Assembly (NCBI RefSeq): GCF_002078875.1
Contig: NC_034412.1
Coordinates: 31,629,552 to 31,693,551 of the forward strand
Direction: 5' to 3'
DNA length: 64,000 bases
Source: Numida meleagris
Lineage: Eukaryota > Chordata > Aves > Galliformes > Numididae
A model generated the notes under the pieces. That model was not told the DNA's origin. It did not search any database and saw nothing but the letters and a program-made list of their open reading frames with translations. Position numbers and translations under genes: made by a program. Shown here piece by piece: positions 26,316-37,748 of the stretch. Position 1 is the stretch's first letter, and each line of letters begins with the position of its first letter.

Positions 26316-26515
26316 CTGAAAGAGTAGTAAGGCACTGGAATGGGCTGCCCAGGGAGGTGATTGAGTCACTGTGCCTGGAGGTGTTCAAGAAATGTTTAGA
26401 TGTTGTGTTGAGAGACATGGTTTAGTGGAGTTATTGGTGGTAGGTGGATGGCTGGACTGGATGATATTGTAGGTCTTTTCCAACCTGGCTAATTCTATGA
26501 TTCTATGATTCTATG
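26316..26515 (+). mobile_element. CR1 LINE 3' fragment
   Basis: A plus-strand CR1 end. It contains GGCACTGGAATGGGCTGCCCAGGGAGGTG, GTGTTGAGAGACATGG and GGATGATATTGTAGGTCTTTTCCAACC-type CR1 landmarks. It closes with three exact tandem ATTCTATG octamers at 26492-26515, the CR1 terminus recognised during target-primed reverse transcription. About 200 bases remain; the C-terminal ORF2 frame is disrupted. The 5' edge lies against a 20-bp tandem duplication. Confidence 0.95.
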
Positions 26516-29500
26516 AAAAAAATTCAAATAAACACACGATCCTTAAGATGCAGCACATAGCAAAACCAGGAACTCCAAACACCTGTTTGGACAGCATAGC
26601 AGCCTGTCAGATGTGCCAAATGCCATCAAATGCACTAAGTGCATGGGAAATTAAAAAAAAAAACAACCCAGAAAGACATATTAAAAACACACAAGGAGCA
26701 AAAAATCAGCAACTCCTTATGACCTACTGTGTTTCATGTCCATATATAAACATTACACACAGGCACAACAATTCAAAATTCACCTATACAGCTTTGCTGT
26801 CTTCATCTAGCAATTCATTCCCTGCCCAGAAAACACAAAACCAAATTATGTCCCATAGTGGGTCCTAAAAGCTAGGCTTAAGATTTCAATTCAGATAAAA
26901 GTACTTAAAATAATTTACAGAGAAAAATAATTTTGGTAACAGAAATTACTGTCTAAAAATTTGTTCTTGTTGCATTGCCTCTTTTTCAAACTGGCATTAA
27001 ATCACAGGTGGAAAGTATATTTCCTACATGCAAGTTAAGAAGTTATGAAATATTTTCACATAACTGTAACAGAGGCATTTTAGGGATTATGATATAAGGA
27101 ATTCATTAAGTACGTGAAATTTTCTGATAGACAATCTCTGAAATACCTTGGTAATTTTGGACTTTTGTTTATATAAAAATTTAATCTGCTTCTTCTTGAA
27201 AGACATTTTTCTTTATAAACTGGGATAAAATGAATGTTATATTTCATTTTTGCTAGCTTTTCAATATGATTGATGCAGACCTTTAATGCGTTAATTTTAC
27301 AACATGAATTCATATTCAAATAGATAGTCTTGTTAAGAAAGATGAACAGCAATGAAAATACAAAAGCGAGGATCTGAGCTACCCCCTTCTTCCCCCACTC
27401 ATCATAAAACTCTCCACAGAAATAATTAGTACATTTAGTTTCTGAATGCCTAGTCTAAGGAGGTAGCTACAAGGTAAATTTCAAATAGAACTGGAGAAAA
27501 TAGGGGAAAAAAATCCAGCAACTATCTTAAAAATCATGAAACATCAATGACAAATTTTCTTTCCTTTTAAAGAAACTATTGTTGATTGTAAAACTCAGTA
27601 AACATACTTTACCTACTCTGCTGTGCAGGTTGGAATGTATTACATGGATCTCAGCCTAATATTGGCTGTTTATAGGTGTGAGGCATATATCATCCTTACA
27701 AAGTCAAAATAAAGAGCAGTTGGGCAGGACCTTACATCTGGAACAAGTGAACTTAGAAGGGCACTTAAACTGCAGTAAATATAACATGGATTAAACTGTG
27801 TTGACCCGTTTCCCGCTGTCCCTCCACCCCCGCCTGTGTTCACAATCCCACAGGCAACCAGCCCAGAGTGGAACATATGTGATATAGGTGTAGGAAAATG
27901 CTGTTGTTGGGAGGAACAGAGCCCAGAGATATTGAACCCACAGCTTGGAGGAGCTGGACAACATTTTCCAGCTAACAATTGCTGTGCAGTTTGTACCCAT
28001 CACTACTATCCACATCCTGCCTTCTCATTGTACCAGCAGACAGGAGAGCTAGGCAGCACGCTGTGAAGAGCCCCAGCTCTGTAAAACATTGTTTCTGTGG
28101 GGCCCCATAGACATCCGCACAGCAAGCAATGCATTCTTAACACTCCAGCCGGACTCCTGGTGGGCCTGTGATATGCAAGTGAAGAAACACATTCTGCGGG
28201 CACAGGTCCAACTAAATTCAGTTGTACTGTGCTTTAATGCTCCAGTTGAGGATCTGAACTGCTAGGCAGTAAAATCCTGGCCAGTGGGCTGGATTAAATG
28301 TATTTGTCCCTAAAGAGCACTGCACTGAAATATCCTATTTCTGGATCTACTGCTAACCTTTTTATTATGCATTCAGTAAAATAATGTAGCATTCCTACGT
28401 GTAACCTCAGTTAAAGTCAGACAGCAGGCTTGATGGCTATTAAACAATGATATAGCAGCTGCCAGAGCTTTGCATAAACAATATGAAAGGCAACACTTTT
28501 TTCCAGGGATCCCCTAAAAAAATTGTTCTGCCAGAGTCATTAGAGAACAGGATGCTCTCAAGAGCTGACTTTGTTCAGAGTCCTAGGTAGATAAATCAAG
28601 AGCTTTCTCATGCTTCCATCCCTACCCACATCACTTTTGTGCCAAGCATTGCATTATTCCAACTGATAGCACAAAAGGCTATCTGGCCTAAAGCAGAAAA
28701 TGGTCCCCATATGAAGATACAGCAGCAGGACCTCTGAAGTCTTTAGTTAAAAATATCATTTAAGAGAGGAAGCACTTAAGAGCATTCTAGGACCAATATA
28801 ACTGAACTGAGTATAGTAGGTCTACCAGGGTCATTAAAGAAACAGGTCTTAATTGGACACTGAAAATCCACTTCTGTAATTTTTCAGCTTGAACATAAGG
28901 CTTGTTATTTAAAGCTGAAAAGTAATGTGCAGGAGGATAAATGAATCTGAATTTCTCTTTCAGCTAAAACCTTCAGCTTTAAAGCAACCATTTTTTTTTC
29001 CCCCCCAACTTTTATTCTTTCTCCACTGACTCTTTTACCTTCCTGCCCCATATTCCCACATAAATTTACCCATTTAAAAACATTCAATGCAGCTTTCTCC
29101 TTGCTGCTTTCCTTCCTTGAAAATTGACTCTTAGCAAGAAGGGTGGAGCAATCATCCAAGCAAACTACAGCACATCAAAAAGGTCAAAGCGCTACAGCAA
29201 AATAACATAAATCACAAAATATAATGGGCATTAAAATTCTGACACTTCACTGTCATGACCGAAATTGTAACTAGAGTGGGAAATTATATGGAATTAGCTT
29301 TGTATCGATATGCTCTGAAGACTGCAATTTCATGGTGCCTGGATGTCATTTTCAGAACCTCCTGCCTTTTTGCAGTCCTCCAGACATGCATGCAGCAACC
29401 ATCTAAGGCACTTAAAACAGAAGAGGAATGGAAAGATACATAAATGTTTTACCTGCAGTAAGAAGTCATGCTAGTACTCAAAATTACTGTAAACTTTTGT

Positions 29501-31642
29501 TACCATTTTTACTAAAGTCAGATATCTTCAGGACATGTCTGATCTCATGGTACAGGTGCTATTCCATCTCTCAGTAGAGAACACTAAGAAAAAGTTGTCT
29601 GTGTTTTGAGTTTGTTTGCCATACATTGCTTCCATTCTGTTTAGCCCCAAAGAGCAAGCAGGTCAGAACAGAGTCCATCCAACTCATCAAATCCAAAGGC
29701 ACAAGGAGAAGGGCAATATCTGTCTCTAAATCATTCAACTGACAGTGTGAGAGCTGAAGTGTTAAATGATCAGCAATAAGTTTTTTTTTTTCTTTAAGGT
29801 GATTTCACTTTTGAGGATCATTTGATTTAATGAAAGAACACAAGGAAGATTATTCTGCTGACATCTTGATTTAGGTGATCTTATTATGCATTCAGTTTAT
29901 GAGTTCCAGTTTGTTTGCTTTTTTCCTATACCTTGTTTTACGACCGTCTTTCACTGTATGTTCCTCATACTCACTGTGTTAAAGAGGCAAGGGACAGACT
30001 TCAACATGACCATCCCCAAATAAATGGATTGTTAAAGATTCCCAGCACTTCTTTACACCTTCACTTGGCAAGAACAAAAGGATGGAGGCGAGTCTGAGAT
30101 TAAATCCGTTTTCTCTAACCTCTCAGAAAGCAGCTGGGGCTTGAAGGATTGGTATTTCTCCAGAAGCATAACAGAAGAGATCAGGAGTTAGAGTTGGGTC
30201 TTAAAACTCACAGAGCCTGCAAAACTTACAAAGAAAGCTGGAGTAGGAGCAAGGAACAGAAAGAAATATCAGCTTAGTCTTACCACTGTGCTCTCACAAC
30301 TGCGCTGCTGCCACACAGGAGCTGGCTCGCATACAAGCAGCCGAGAGCATAGGTGGAGGAGGTTATGTACCACTTCAGTAGTAGACATAATCTCAGTTAC
30401 TGTTACAACAATAAGGCTACCGTAATGGAAGAGAGAAGGAACTTCTTCAGTGCAAAAAGCACAGGGAGAGGAAAGTAAGCAAACGAGGGAGGGAAGGAGT
30501 GAATAACTTTATAGATGTTTTGTTGTAGTGGTATAGAGGAGAATTTAGGAGCCTGTGCTGCAGAGATATGAGATTCAGCACTTGTGCTTCATTATAGGCA
30601 AAGTAGTTGGATATTCAGCTACATTAGAGAGTATAGAAAGTGAGTATAGCAACAGTTTCAGTTTAGGGTGAATGCTAAGTGATGGGAGAGAAGATCCCTG
30701 CAGTGCATATCTTTTGTACTGAAACTGGACACAACTTCAGTGTACAAAAAATATTTAAATGCTGAATGGTAGAGTTTAGGTCATATAGGCTACTCAAACT
30801 ACAAAGGAAATAATTTTCAGGTAACCAAAAACTGATTGATTTTGAGTGCAGACATTTCCTTCTTGCATTTTAAGAGCTCAGTTATCTGAAGGTTTTTTCT
30901 AGAAAGAGATGTGTTTTCCCACATCAAGATTTCTTTTCCTTTGATAACTCTTGAGTGCCTACTATGAAGGACTAAATCTCCTATGGGGAAATTAGACAAA
31001 ACAGTATTAAGAGGACTAACACAGTCACACCCAGAGAAGACATAGACCTGGAAAGGCAAGGTGTTTTGCCAAGCTGGCTTTGCCTCAGCAAAAGGCAACA
31101 GGCTTCTGAGGTGAGGGCTTCAGGTCACAGTCTGTCTCATGAAGAAACACACGAATTACTGATCAGAGATTTCCATTGCTTCACATGGTGGCTGAAAACT
31201 ATTTATTTAAAGAATTAATTTGAAGTCTTTTTCTTCACATGTTGCCCATAAAAGTAATGTTACAGGAATGTCAAAACAGAGATAACTTTTTTTTCCTTTT
31301 CTTTTTCTGTTTTCAGTGTCCATCTCTACTACTCTTTAGCCATACATCTTATGGAAAGTCATGTTAAACTACATAATTTTCCCCAGTTACAATGTTTGAA
31401 CAGAATGCACATCACTCCTTTCATTTCCCATTAAAATTTCTTTGTTCTAAAGAAGTTCTCACATGTGAACCAACTACCAAACGTAACACTGCCCAATAAA
31501 ATCTATAGGTTACTTATTAAAGCCACATAAAAGTGGTAAACCACAATCATAAAAAGGTGAAGCAAAGCTTGTCTTTGCAATTCACTGTCCCAAAGGTATG
31601 ATTATCTCCTGATAACCATATCTCCCTCTTCTGCCTTATTGC

Positions 31643-31662
31643 TAATTAAATTAATTAATTAA
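31643..31662. repeat. (AATT)n-type simple repeat
   Basis: Tandem AATTAAATTAATTAATTAA-type sequence, self-complementary and TAATTA-bearing, like the run at 4581-4600. Confidence 0.75.
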
Positions 31663-31749
31663 GGAATTATTTCCCCAAGTGGACTTGATTTAATATGCTG
31701 AATGTAATTAGCAGCTCTTGGAAATGGAGATGAGATGATTTCTCCTGTT

Positions 31750-31783
31750 TTTCTTCTTTTTCTTTTTTTCTTTTTTTTTTTTG
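31750..31783. repeat. Polypyrimidine tract
   Basis: A T/C-only stretch ending TTTGGTGGAACAG. Although it ends like a splice-acceptor region, the following frame is not recognisable, so only low complexity is claimed. Confidence 0.75.
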
Positions 31784-33294
31784 GTGGAACAGAGAGAACT
31801 CTCAAATTCTGCAGAGAGAATGAACGCTCAGTGTTGTTGTTCTGTACAGCAGAAGGGCAGAAAACTGCTGGCAGCTGCACACGCACACACACGGTTACAA
31901 AATATACCTCTGTGCCTACAGTGATGCCTGTTCATCACTATTGGAAAGGGAGTGTATATATATTTAGAAGAGGTAGGATTTGATTTTAAAAAAGGGATCA
32001 AGTGTCAAAGCATCATGACCAGAAAGAGCCAAGCCATTTTTCTTGAAAGCTTGTAGTATTTATGGCAAAAAGTATTCTCTTTTTCCCTTTGTCAAACATG
32101 TTGGATTCAGGCTTATTTAAAGAGGCTCCAATTTACTACCTTTATGTGACTGAGACGATCAATTTAAAAAATTGAAAAAATATTAATGTTGGCTTTAATG
32201 AGTAAAGGAAATTACATATTTACATTTATGTACTAAACAAGCCTTGTTTATGTAATACATCTCTTGTTACAAACACCGAGGAGCACATTTATTAACAAAA
32301 GTATCCAGTGTTTATTATTTACAAGGAACCATTTTTAACTGACTTTATCATTAAACCTGCAGTTCATAATACATTGTCTATGTAGATCACACAGTATTGT
32401 TTCTCTTCTTTGATTAGATTACTTCTGTTTTAAAAACACAAACTAAAGATCTCATGATTCTTTGTGTGAGATGCAATAAAACAATATATTGCTTTAATTC
32501 TACAGCTTGCCCACTGGATATTTCATCACAGTATTTAATTTTAATACAGTTACATCAAGATTCATTGGATTTTCAAATAGAAAAATATTTTAAATGTGTT
32601 TATTAAATAAAATGTTATGAATTATTGACTTTCTGTATTGTATCTACTAAAAATATAATAGATAATATTGAATAGACATGAAAAACAGAAATTACATTAA
32701 AATTTCTTAACTGCTTTAAAAATCCACACAAAGGTCTTGTATTAGAAGTTATTCTATAGGGAGTCTTTTTTTTTTTTTTCCCCCAACTATACTGGAGTTT
32801 TAACAAGTTAAATGCTGAAATGTGATATAATGAAAAGTTAGCTGCTACAACTATGGGAAGGAAAGGGGAATCATGATCCATATCTTATAACATCACTGTC
32901 TAACTGTACTTATTCACAGATTTTTTTTTTTTTAAAGGGAGTCAATATGATCAAGGACAATGACATTTTTAGTGATCGAGGCACATATGTGAGGTGAACC
33001 TAATAATCTTACAAATTTAAATGAATAACAAAGAAAGTATTCTTAAAAGTAAACACAATTGCTATAGCGATGATACTGTAGAGATGGAGATCTGTACAGG
33101 GATTAAACAGGAGAATTGCTCACAGAGTTAAGAGAACTGACAAATTTTGTGAAAATAACCTTTCGCATAAATGACAAGCAAGGAAATTGAAGAAATATAT
33201 CTCATTACTTCTAAAGATGTAACAGATGATGGATCCATCTGCTAATATCACAGAAAAAAAAATACAGATGTTATCCAATAATAATTAGAATAGA

Positions 33295-33324
33295 ATTGGT
33301 TATTGTATCACCGCAATAACCAAT
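33295..33324. repeat. Inverted repeat carrying divergent CCAAT motifs
   Basis: ATTGGTTATTG (33295-33305) and CAATAACCAAT (33314-33324) are exact reverse complements around an 8-base spacer. Each arm includes a CCAAT/ATTGG pentamer, the NF-Y core, in mirror orientation. No TATA box, open frame or CpG-rich promoter accompanies it. Confidence 0.75.
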
Positions 33325-33506
33325 CACTCTTCATAAAACAGTCAGACACAAATGCACACACCCCACACTTACTCAAGTAGGGTACACAGGGGGAGATGAT
33401 GACCAAGCAGCTTGCACACGTTTTCAATTGCTCTGTGTGCCAAAATTCCTTTGTCGTCTACCTGTGACCTCTTCCTCTGCCTGCTAACGTGTTCCTCAGA
33501 TTTATT

Positions 33507-33527
33507 TTAGGATGCATGACATCCTAA
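33507..33527. repeat. Short inverted repeat (8-bp stem)
   Basis: TTAGGATG and CATCCTAA pair perfectly around a 5-base loop (CATGA). A minor structural feature with no recognised role. Confidence 0.6.
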
Positions 33528-34472
33528 TACCTGCCAGCAGCTGCCAGTTTTTAAACTTCAAGTGACGGAGGACTGTTTCTTCTTTTATTCAAATGTGTTT
33601 TGTTTCATTTCCAGAACTACTACTGCCCTAAAGTTCAGGATGGGGAGGTCTCAGTGCTGAAGCACAGTCAGATTATCCATGCCTAAAAATGGAACTTTAA
33701 AAGCCAAACATTTTAAAGGAACTATCAAGATGAAAAGGGCTTTTTTAAAACAGCTATTTCACGCTTTTGATAGGCTGTTGAATGCCCAAAGACATAAAAT
33801 CCTCCACTCCACAACATAAATGTAGTGCCAATTATGGCTGAAAAAAAAGACACTGAAGTTGCCAAACAATATAACAATGAATAAATAAAACAATCCTCTC
33901 CTGTATTTGGATGAAGCTTTTCCCTTTGAACTTTATCATGAAAAAAATGAAACCACCACCTACGGGAAGATATCCCTCCAAAGCCATCTTGGACTGACAG
34001 CTCTGGCTTCAATGCCTGCTCTGTTTCATTGGTGTGCACACCTGTGCTGTGGTCTCTAAACAAAACACCCCACAAGCAGACTGGATCATAACAATCTAAA
34101 GGATTTCCTCAGCATCTTGTCTGGCAGCAGAGAAGTTTTTCCCAGTGAAATCTTTATTGATATTGCCTACTGTTATTATAAAATGTTTAGCATGGTCACA
34201 TTAGCATTTCCGTCTGTATTTTGTAAATCAGAGAGACTCTGAACTTTTCTGAAGATGTTCTGTAGCTGAAAAGCAAAGAAAATGATTAGCATTCATTGTT
34301 CCAGTAAGTGGGTTTCTCTGCAAAAATCTGACTTTTTGGTTAAATATTTGGGGGGTGAGAGGGTGGGCAGCGAGGGGAAGCATTTCTGCATAAGAACCCT
34401 AGGGGAAAAAGGGGCACATGCACATGAGAGAATTTGAAATATCATTGTGCTGTGCATTGGAAAACTTCCCAG

Positions 34473-34496
34473 AAAAAAAAAAAAAAAAAAAAAAAA
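34473..34496. repeat. A24 homopolymer
   Basis: Twenty-four consecutive A residues. No AATAAA signal or recognisable retroposed cDNA lies just upstream, so it is treated as a simple repeat and not as a processed-pseudogene tail. Confidence 0.9.
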
Positions 34497-34931
34497 GTCC
34501 TTCAGGGATTTTCATCTTACACTACAGATTAAAGTAACACAGAAATGGGAAAATAAAACTAACTCCTAATTGACAGTATATGATGTGGGGAGGAATATAA
34601 CGCTGCCACAAAAGTATTTTTTCTCCTGAAAAGGTCCAGATGACTGTAACTAAGATGCATTGCTATGCATCTGTTGTGACTGGAAAACCATCGCTTTGGG
34701 CTGTCATTTATGGTGCTCATTAAATAATCACAACAGTAATTAAAAATGTGCTGGAATAAAAAGCAAAGACTATCCCAATATAAAAATCCTAACAAAGTTT
34801 CTTCTGAGAATTTTTGGTACAGATGCTATCACCCAAATCAGCCTTTTCCATTCTCAGGACTAAGAGAGAATTCCCATTCTATTTCCAGCTCCTCATTGAC
34901 CACCCTTTCTCCCATAGCCACTCTCCTCTCA

Positions 34932-34961
34932 CCTGGGGGATGCTGGGCTGCATCCCCCAGG
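34932..34961. repeat. GC-rich perfect inverted repeat (12-bp stem)
   Basis: CCTGGGGGATGC (34932-34943) is the exact reverse complement of GCATCCCCCAGG (34950-34961), with loop TGGGCT. It lies in a locally GC-rich patch of about 150 bases. The stem would be very stable in RNA. It is too short for a microRNA precursor and is not followed by a U run, so neither a microRNA nor a Pol III terminator is supported. Confidence 0.8.
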
Positions 34962-35637
34962 GACACACTGCCCTGTGCTACAGAACCCATGGCATCTGCC
35001 ACCAGACAGTACCACAGGGTGAGGCAGCAGCCCGAAGTGCAACACAGAAACTGTGCATAGAGCTAATCTCTGTCCCGACTGAAGATCAGGATTTCAAAGC
35101 CAGTCAAGAAAGGCAGCCAGTAAATAGCTTAGACATTTCTCAAGCTCAGTAACATCAGGGATTTCATTCATTTATTTGCAAGTCTATTAAACATTAGGGA
35201 GAGGAGCTGGAGGAATCAGTGTTTCAGCTACAGGATTTGCTAATCTCACTTTGAAATCAGCAGTTTGGGTCTGACTATGGTCAATCCGATCACAACTTAC
35301 CAGTATCTGATGGCAGAAATCCATGCAGAAGTTTGTGGTCTCAGTGCAATAAATTGACACAAAAATAAGTTGGCAATATCAACAAAGACAGCAAGAATTA
35401 AACTGGTAAGGATCAGAAAATAAAGTACTGTCAACCAGGCCTCAGAAATTCCCTCATATACTATTGAAACCTTCCTGCAATATCCAGAGAGGAGAGTTGA
35501 TATTTTATCCTATTTCCATTTCCTGTCCTCAACAGCTTGCTTGACGACTCCCATCAGCCATTCCCACTTCAGCATCTCCTGGAGACATGAAATTCAGTCA
35601 AAACATCTGAACACTCAGCACGCCAGGGATCAAAATA

Positions 35638-35709
35638 ATTATAGAATTATAGAATGGCTTCAGTTGGAAGGGACCTGAAAGATCATCTAGTTCCAACTCC
35701 TTTGCCATG
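35638..35709 (-). mobile_element. Short CR1 LINE 3' end
   Basis: ATTATAGAATTATAGAATGG followed by TCAGTTGGAAGGGACCTGAAAGATCATCTAGTTCCAACTCC is the reverse complement of a CR1 3' terminus with two decayed octamers. Only about 70 bases remain, after which similarity stops, so this is a severely truncated insertion or a deletion remnant. Confidence 0.9.
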
Positions 35710-36652
35710 AGAAATGGCAAGATATCAAATAATTAAAATATCACGCTTTCTGTCTGTTATAAGTAGCTTCAAAAAACTCCAGTGTTCAGCAGTAGTAAGA
35801 CTAAGCATATCAATTCTGAGTTTTCTTACGTCTTAGTAATAATTTTATTTTTAAATTGCATGTATATAAAAGTGTTTATATATATATATTTATATCAATG
35901 TGGGTGTAGTTAGAAAAAAAAACACCAAACTATTCTTCATTTTACGAGAATGGCCAATTTTCAATGGCCAGCCACCACAGTAATTCTACATGCCATATTC
36001 TGCCATACGTGCCACATGCATGTTAGAACTCAGTCCTGTGAAATGCCAACACTTTGACATGCAGTTAGCATCCCTGATTTTCCATATGTTCAAGAGGAAT
36101 CAAAAATGGTGCATTAATATGATGACAGTATCATTGCCTGTGCTTTCCTCTAGCCCTATATTTTCCTCTGACTCTTAGTTTCCAATAACAAATCTGCTGA
36201 TCCTGAATTGAGCCCTGCAAAGGCAAATCACCCAAGTGAAACCATGCTGAAATCATAGAAATCACCTTTTTAAGAGGTGTGTAAAAGGGTCTCCACCAGT
36301 TCTGAGACCATAAGGAGACCCAGATTAGATCCATTATAGAATCATGAATTAATTAACCAGGTGGGTTTAAAGTTAGCGAAGCCATCAATTTTTTTCCCTT
36401 GATATGGCAGCTAATGATATGAATATATCTAAGAATAAGGGTGCTTGCATAAGAACTGACAGTGATACAGTGAAAATTATTAGATAAATGATATGTTTTT
36501 TTCTAGTGTGATAAAAGAAAGAGCAGGGAAATAAATATAGTGGTGTTCTATTCTCTTATTCTTATGGTTACATTTTAAAACTAAATATGTTTAAACAGGT
36601 AGAAACAAGCTAGTTAACTGTTATTCATATTTCCTTACAGTGTCCTTTCTAG
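35710..36652. other. Non-coding DNA leading to a possible splice acceptor
   Basis: AT-rich sequence with a TA-repeat region near 35869-35895 and no supported gene. Its right end (36618-36652) is pyrimidine-leaning and contains two AG acceptor candidates, TTTCCTTACAG and GTCCTTTCTAG, discussed with the adjacent open frame. Confidence 0.45.
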
Positions 36653-36856
36653 AAGTGTTTTGCTTATGATTCAGTGGTAAAAGACTACCCCTTTCAAAAG
36701 GAAGAGTGTTACGTTGCTAGGAAAAATAAAATGACATTTGAGGAAGTTCTTATGTACGGGGAAAAAAAAAATCTTGTTCCTGATGCCAAGTATAAAGGAT
36801 ATCCAAACCTTGAACCTGTAGTATGGTATATCAGGAAGGCAGGTGAAAAAAAATGA
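36653..36856 (+). CDS. Candidate terminal coding exon or relic, unknown protein
   Basis: I do not recognise this protein. Starting right after the acceptor-like GTCCTTTCTAG, a frame of 67 codons runs to TGA at 36854-36856. In that frame the TAG of the acceptor itself would be a stop, so the open part begins exactly at the possible exon boundary. It has no good ATG start, so it would be a 3' exon. The peptide starts KCFAYDSVVKDYPFQKEE and ends WYIRKAGEKK. It is charged and aromatic, rich in K, E and Y, with no signal peptide or membrane segment, and reads more like a globular protein than nearby chance frames. An AATAAA at 37122-37127 could serve as poly(A) signal. Against it: two long A runs inside the frame, no upstream exon found, and modest length. 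It could be a decayed pseudogene or chance. Confidence 0.35.
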   Translation, partial: KCFAYDSVVKDYPFQKEECYVARKNKMTFEEVLMYGEKKNLVPDAKYKGYPNLEPVVWYIRKAGEKK

Positions 36857-37121
36857 AGATTGTGGCAGAGTACAAAAAGGGTTGTTGAAGGGAGAAAAGT
36901 GAATGCTGTAGAATCTGTAGAAACTGCTTATGCATAGCTCTACATATACGTATATTTTACCTTCATTATAACTGAGTTACAAAGCATGTGAACTGCAAAC
37001 AAACCTGAAAAAGCAGTTCAAATTTTACATCTTTTTCTTCAGTTTGAGAAGTTTCATTATGGTTACGGAGATTTTTATAAAAATCCAGCAAATTTCTATG
37101 ACACATTGATTATTTCTCATG

Positions 37122-37127
37122 AATAAA
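37122..37127 (+). terminator. Possible poly(A) signal for the exon-like ORF
   Basis: Canonical AATAAA lies about 265 bases after the TGA of the exon-like frame, a plausible 3' UTR length. AATAAA is common by chance in AT-rich DNA, so this has value only if the exon is real. Confidence 0.2.
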
Positions 37128-37726
37128 ATGATTCTAGCTCTCCAGATTTGTCATAATAGTAGTCTTCAGAAGAACTAATAAATCATACAGTTGATACCTT
37201 TTGTATTCTCTCAGAAAATTCAGAAAAAAAAAAGACCAGCTTAAGTGTCAGATATTTCTAAGGATTCCCCCCAGATTTGTCCTTGCATGCAAAGTGGTTA
37301 AGTTCACGTAATGAACAAAATAAAAAGAACATGAAATAAACATAAATAAAACCGAACTAAAATAAAAATTGTTCATATTCTACCATGCATCTCCTTAGTA
37401 TTTAATTCACCAACCAAAGCTAAGTATCTCTGGCTAAAGAAAGGTTTTCCTTTCTATTTTAAGAGGCAATAATATCCCTGTAAATTGAAATCCTGACTCC
37501 ACATCTGAACTATAGAAAATAACAAAAACTAAGATTCAAAAGTTCCTAGATTTTAAGGAGTTATTTTACTTTATATTGTCCTCTTGGTAAAATGCAAAGG
37601 ACAAAATTAAAGATATCTTCAGTTATTAAGGCAGTGTTACACTATTTCAGTTATAGTCATAAAAAAATTACAATATCAATCTCATTCCGTAATTATGGAA
37701 ACTCTCTTAGATAAAAGATATGTTTT

Positions 37727-37748
37727 TCTAGCATATATGCATGCTAGA
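37727..37748. repeat. Short inverted repeat (8-bp stem)
   Basis: TCTAGCAT and ATGCTAGA form an exact stem around a 6-base centre (ATATGC). Minor; no role recognised. Confidence 0.55.

Larger units (their letters stand above)
26516..34931. other. AT-rich non-coding DNA, no gene seen
   Basis: No supported gene. Open frames of 90-116 codons occur on the minus strand (27670-27978, 30817-31098, 33725-34075) but none shows a recognisable domain, start context or splice boundary. The stretch contains an (AATT)-rich run near 31643-31662, a pyrimidine tract near 31750-31783, a short CA run near 31875, a 24-A homopolymer at 34473-34496 and a hairpin at 33295-33324. Confidence 0.5.

Noticed and set aside
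33725..34075. 116-codon open frame, minus strand
   Set aside because: Mixed hydrophobic composition without a family signature or exon boundaries.
34441..34500. Processed pseudogene ending in the A24 tract
   Set aside because: No AATAAA just upstream and no cDNA-like open frame preceding it.
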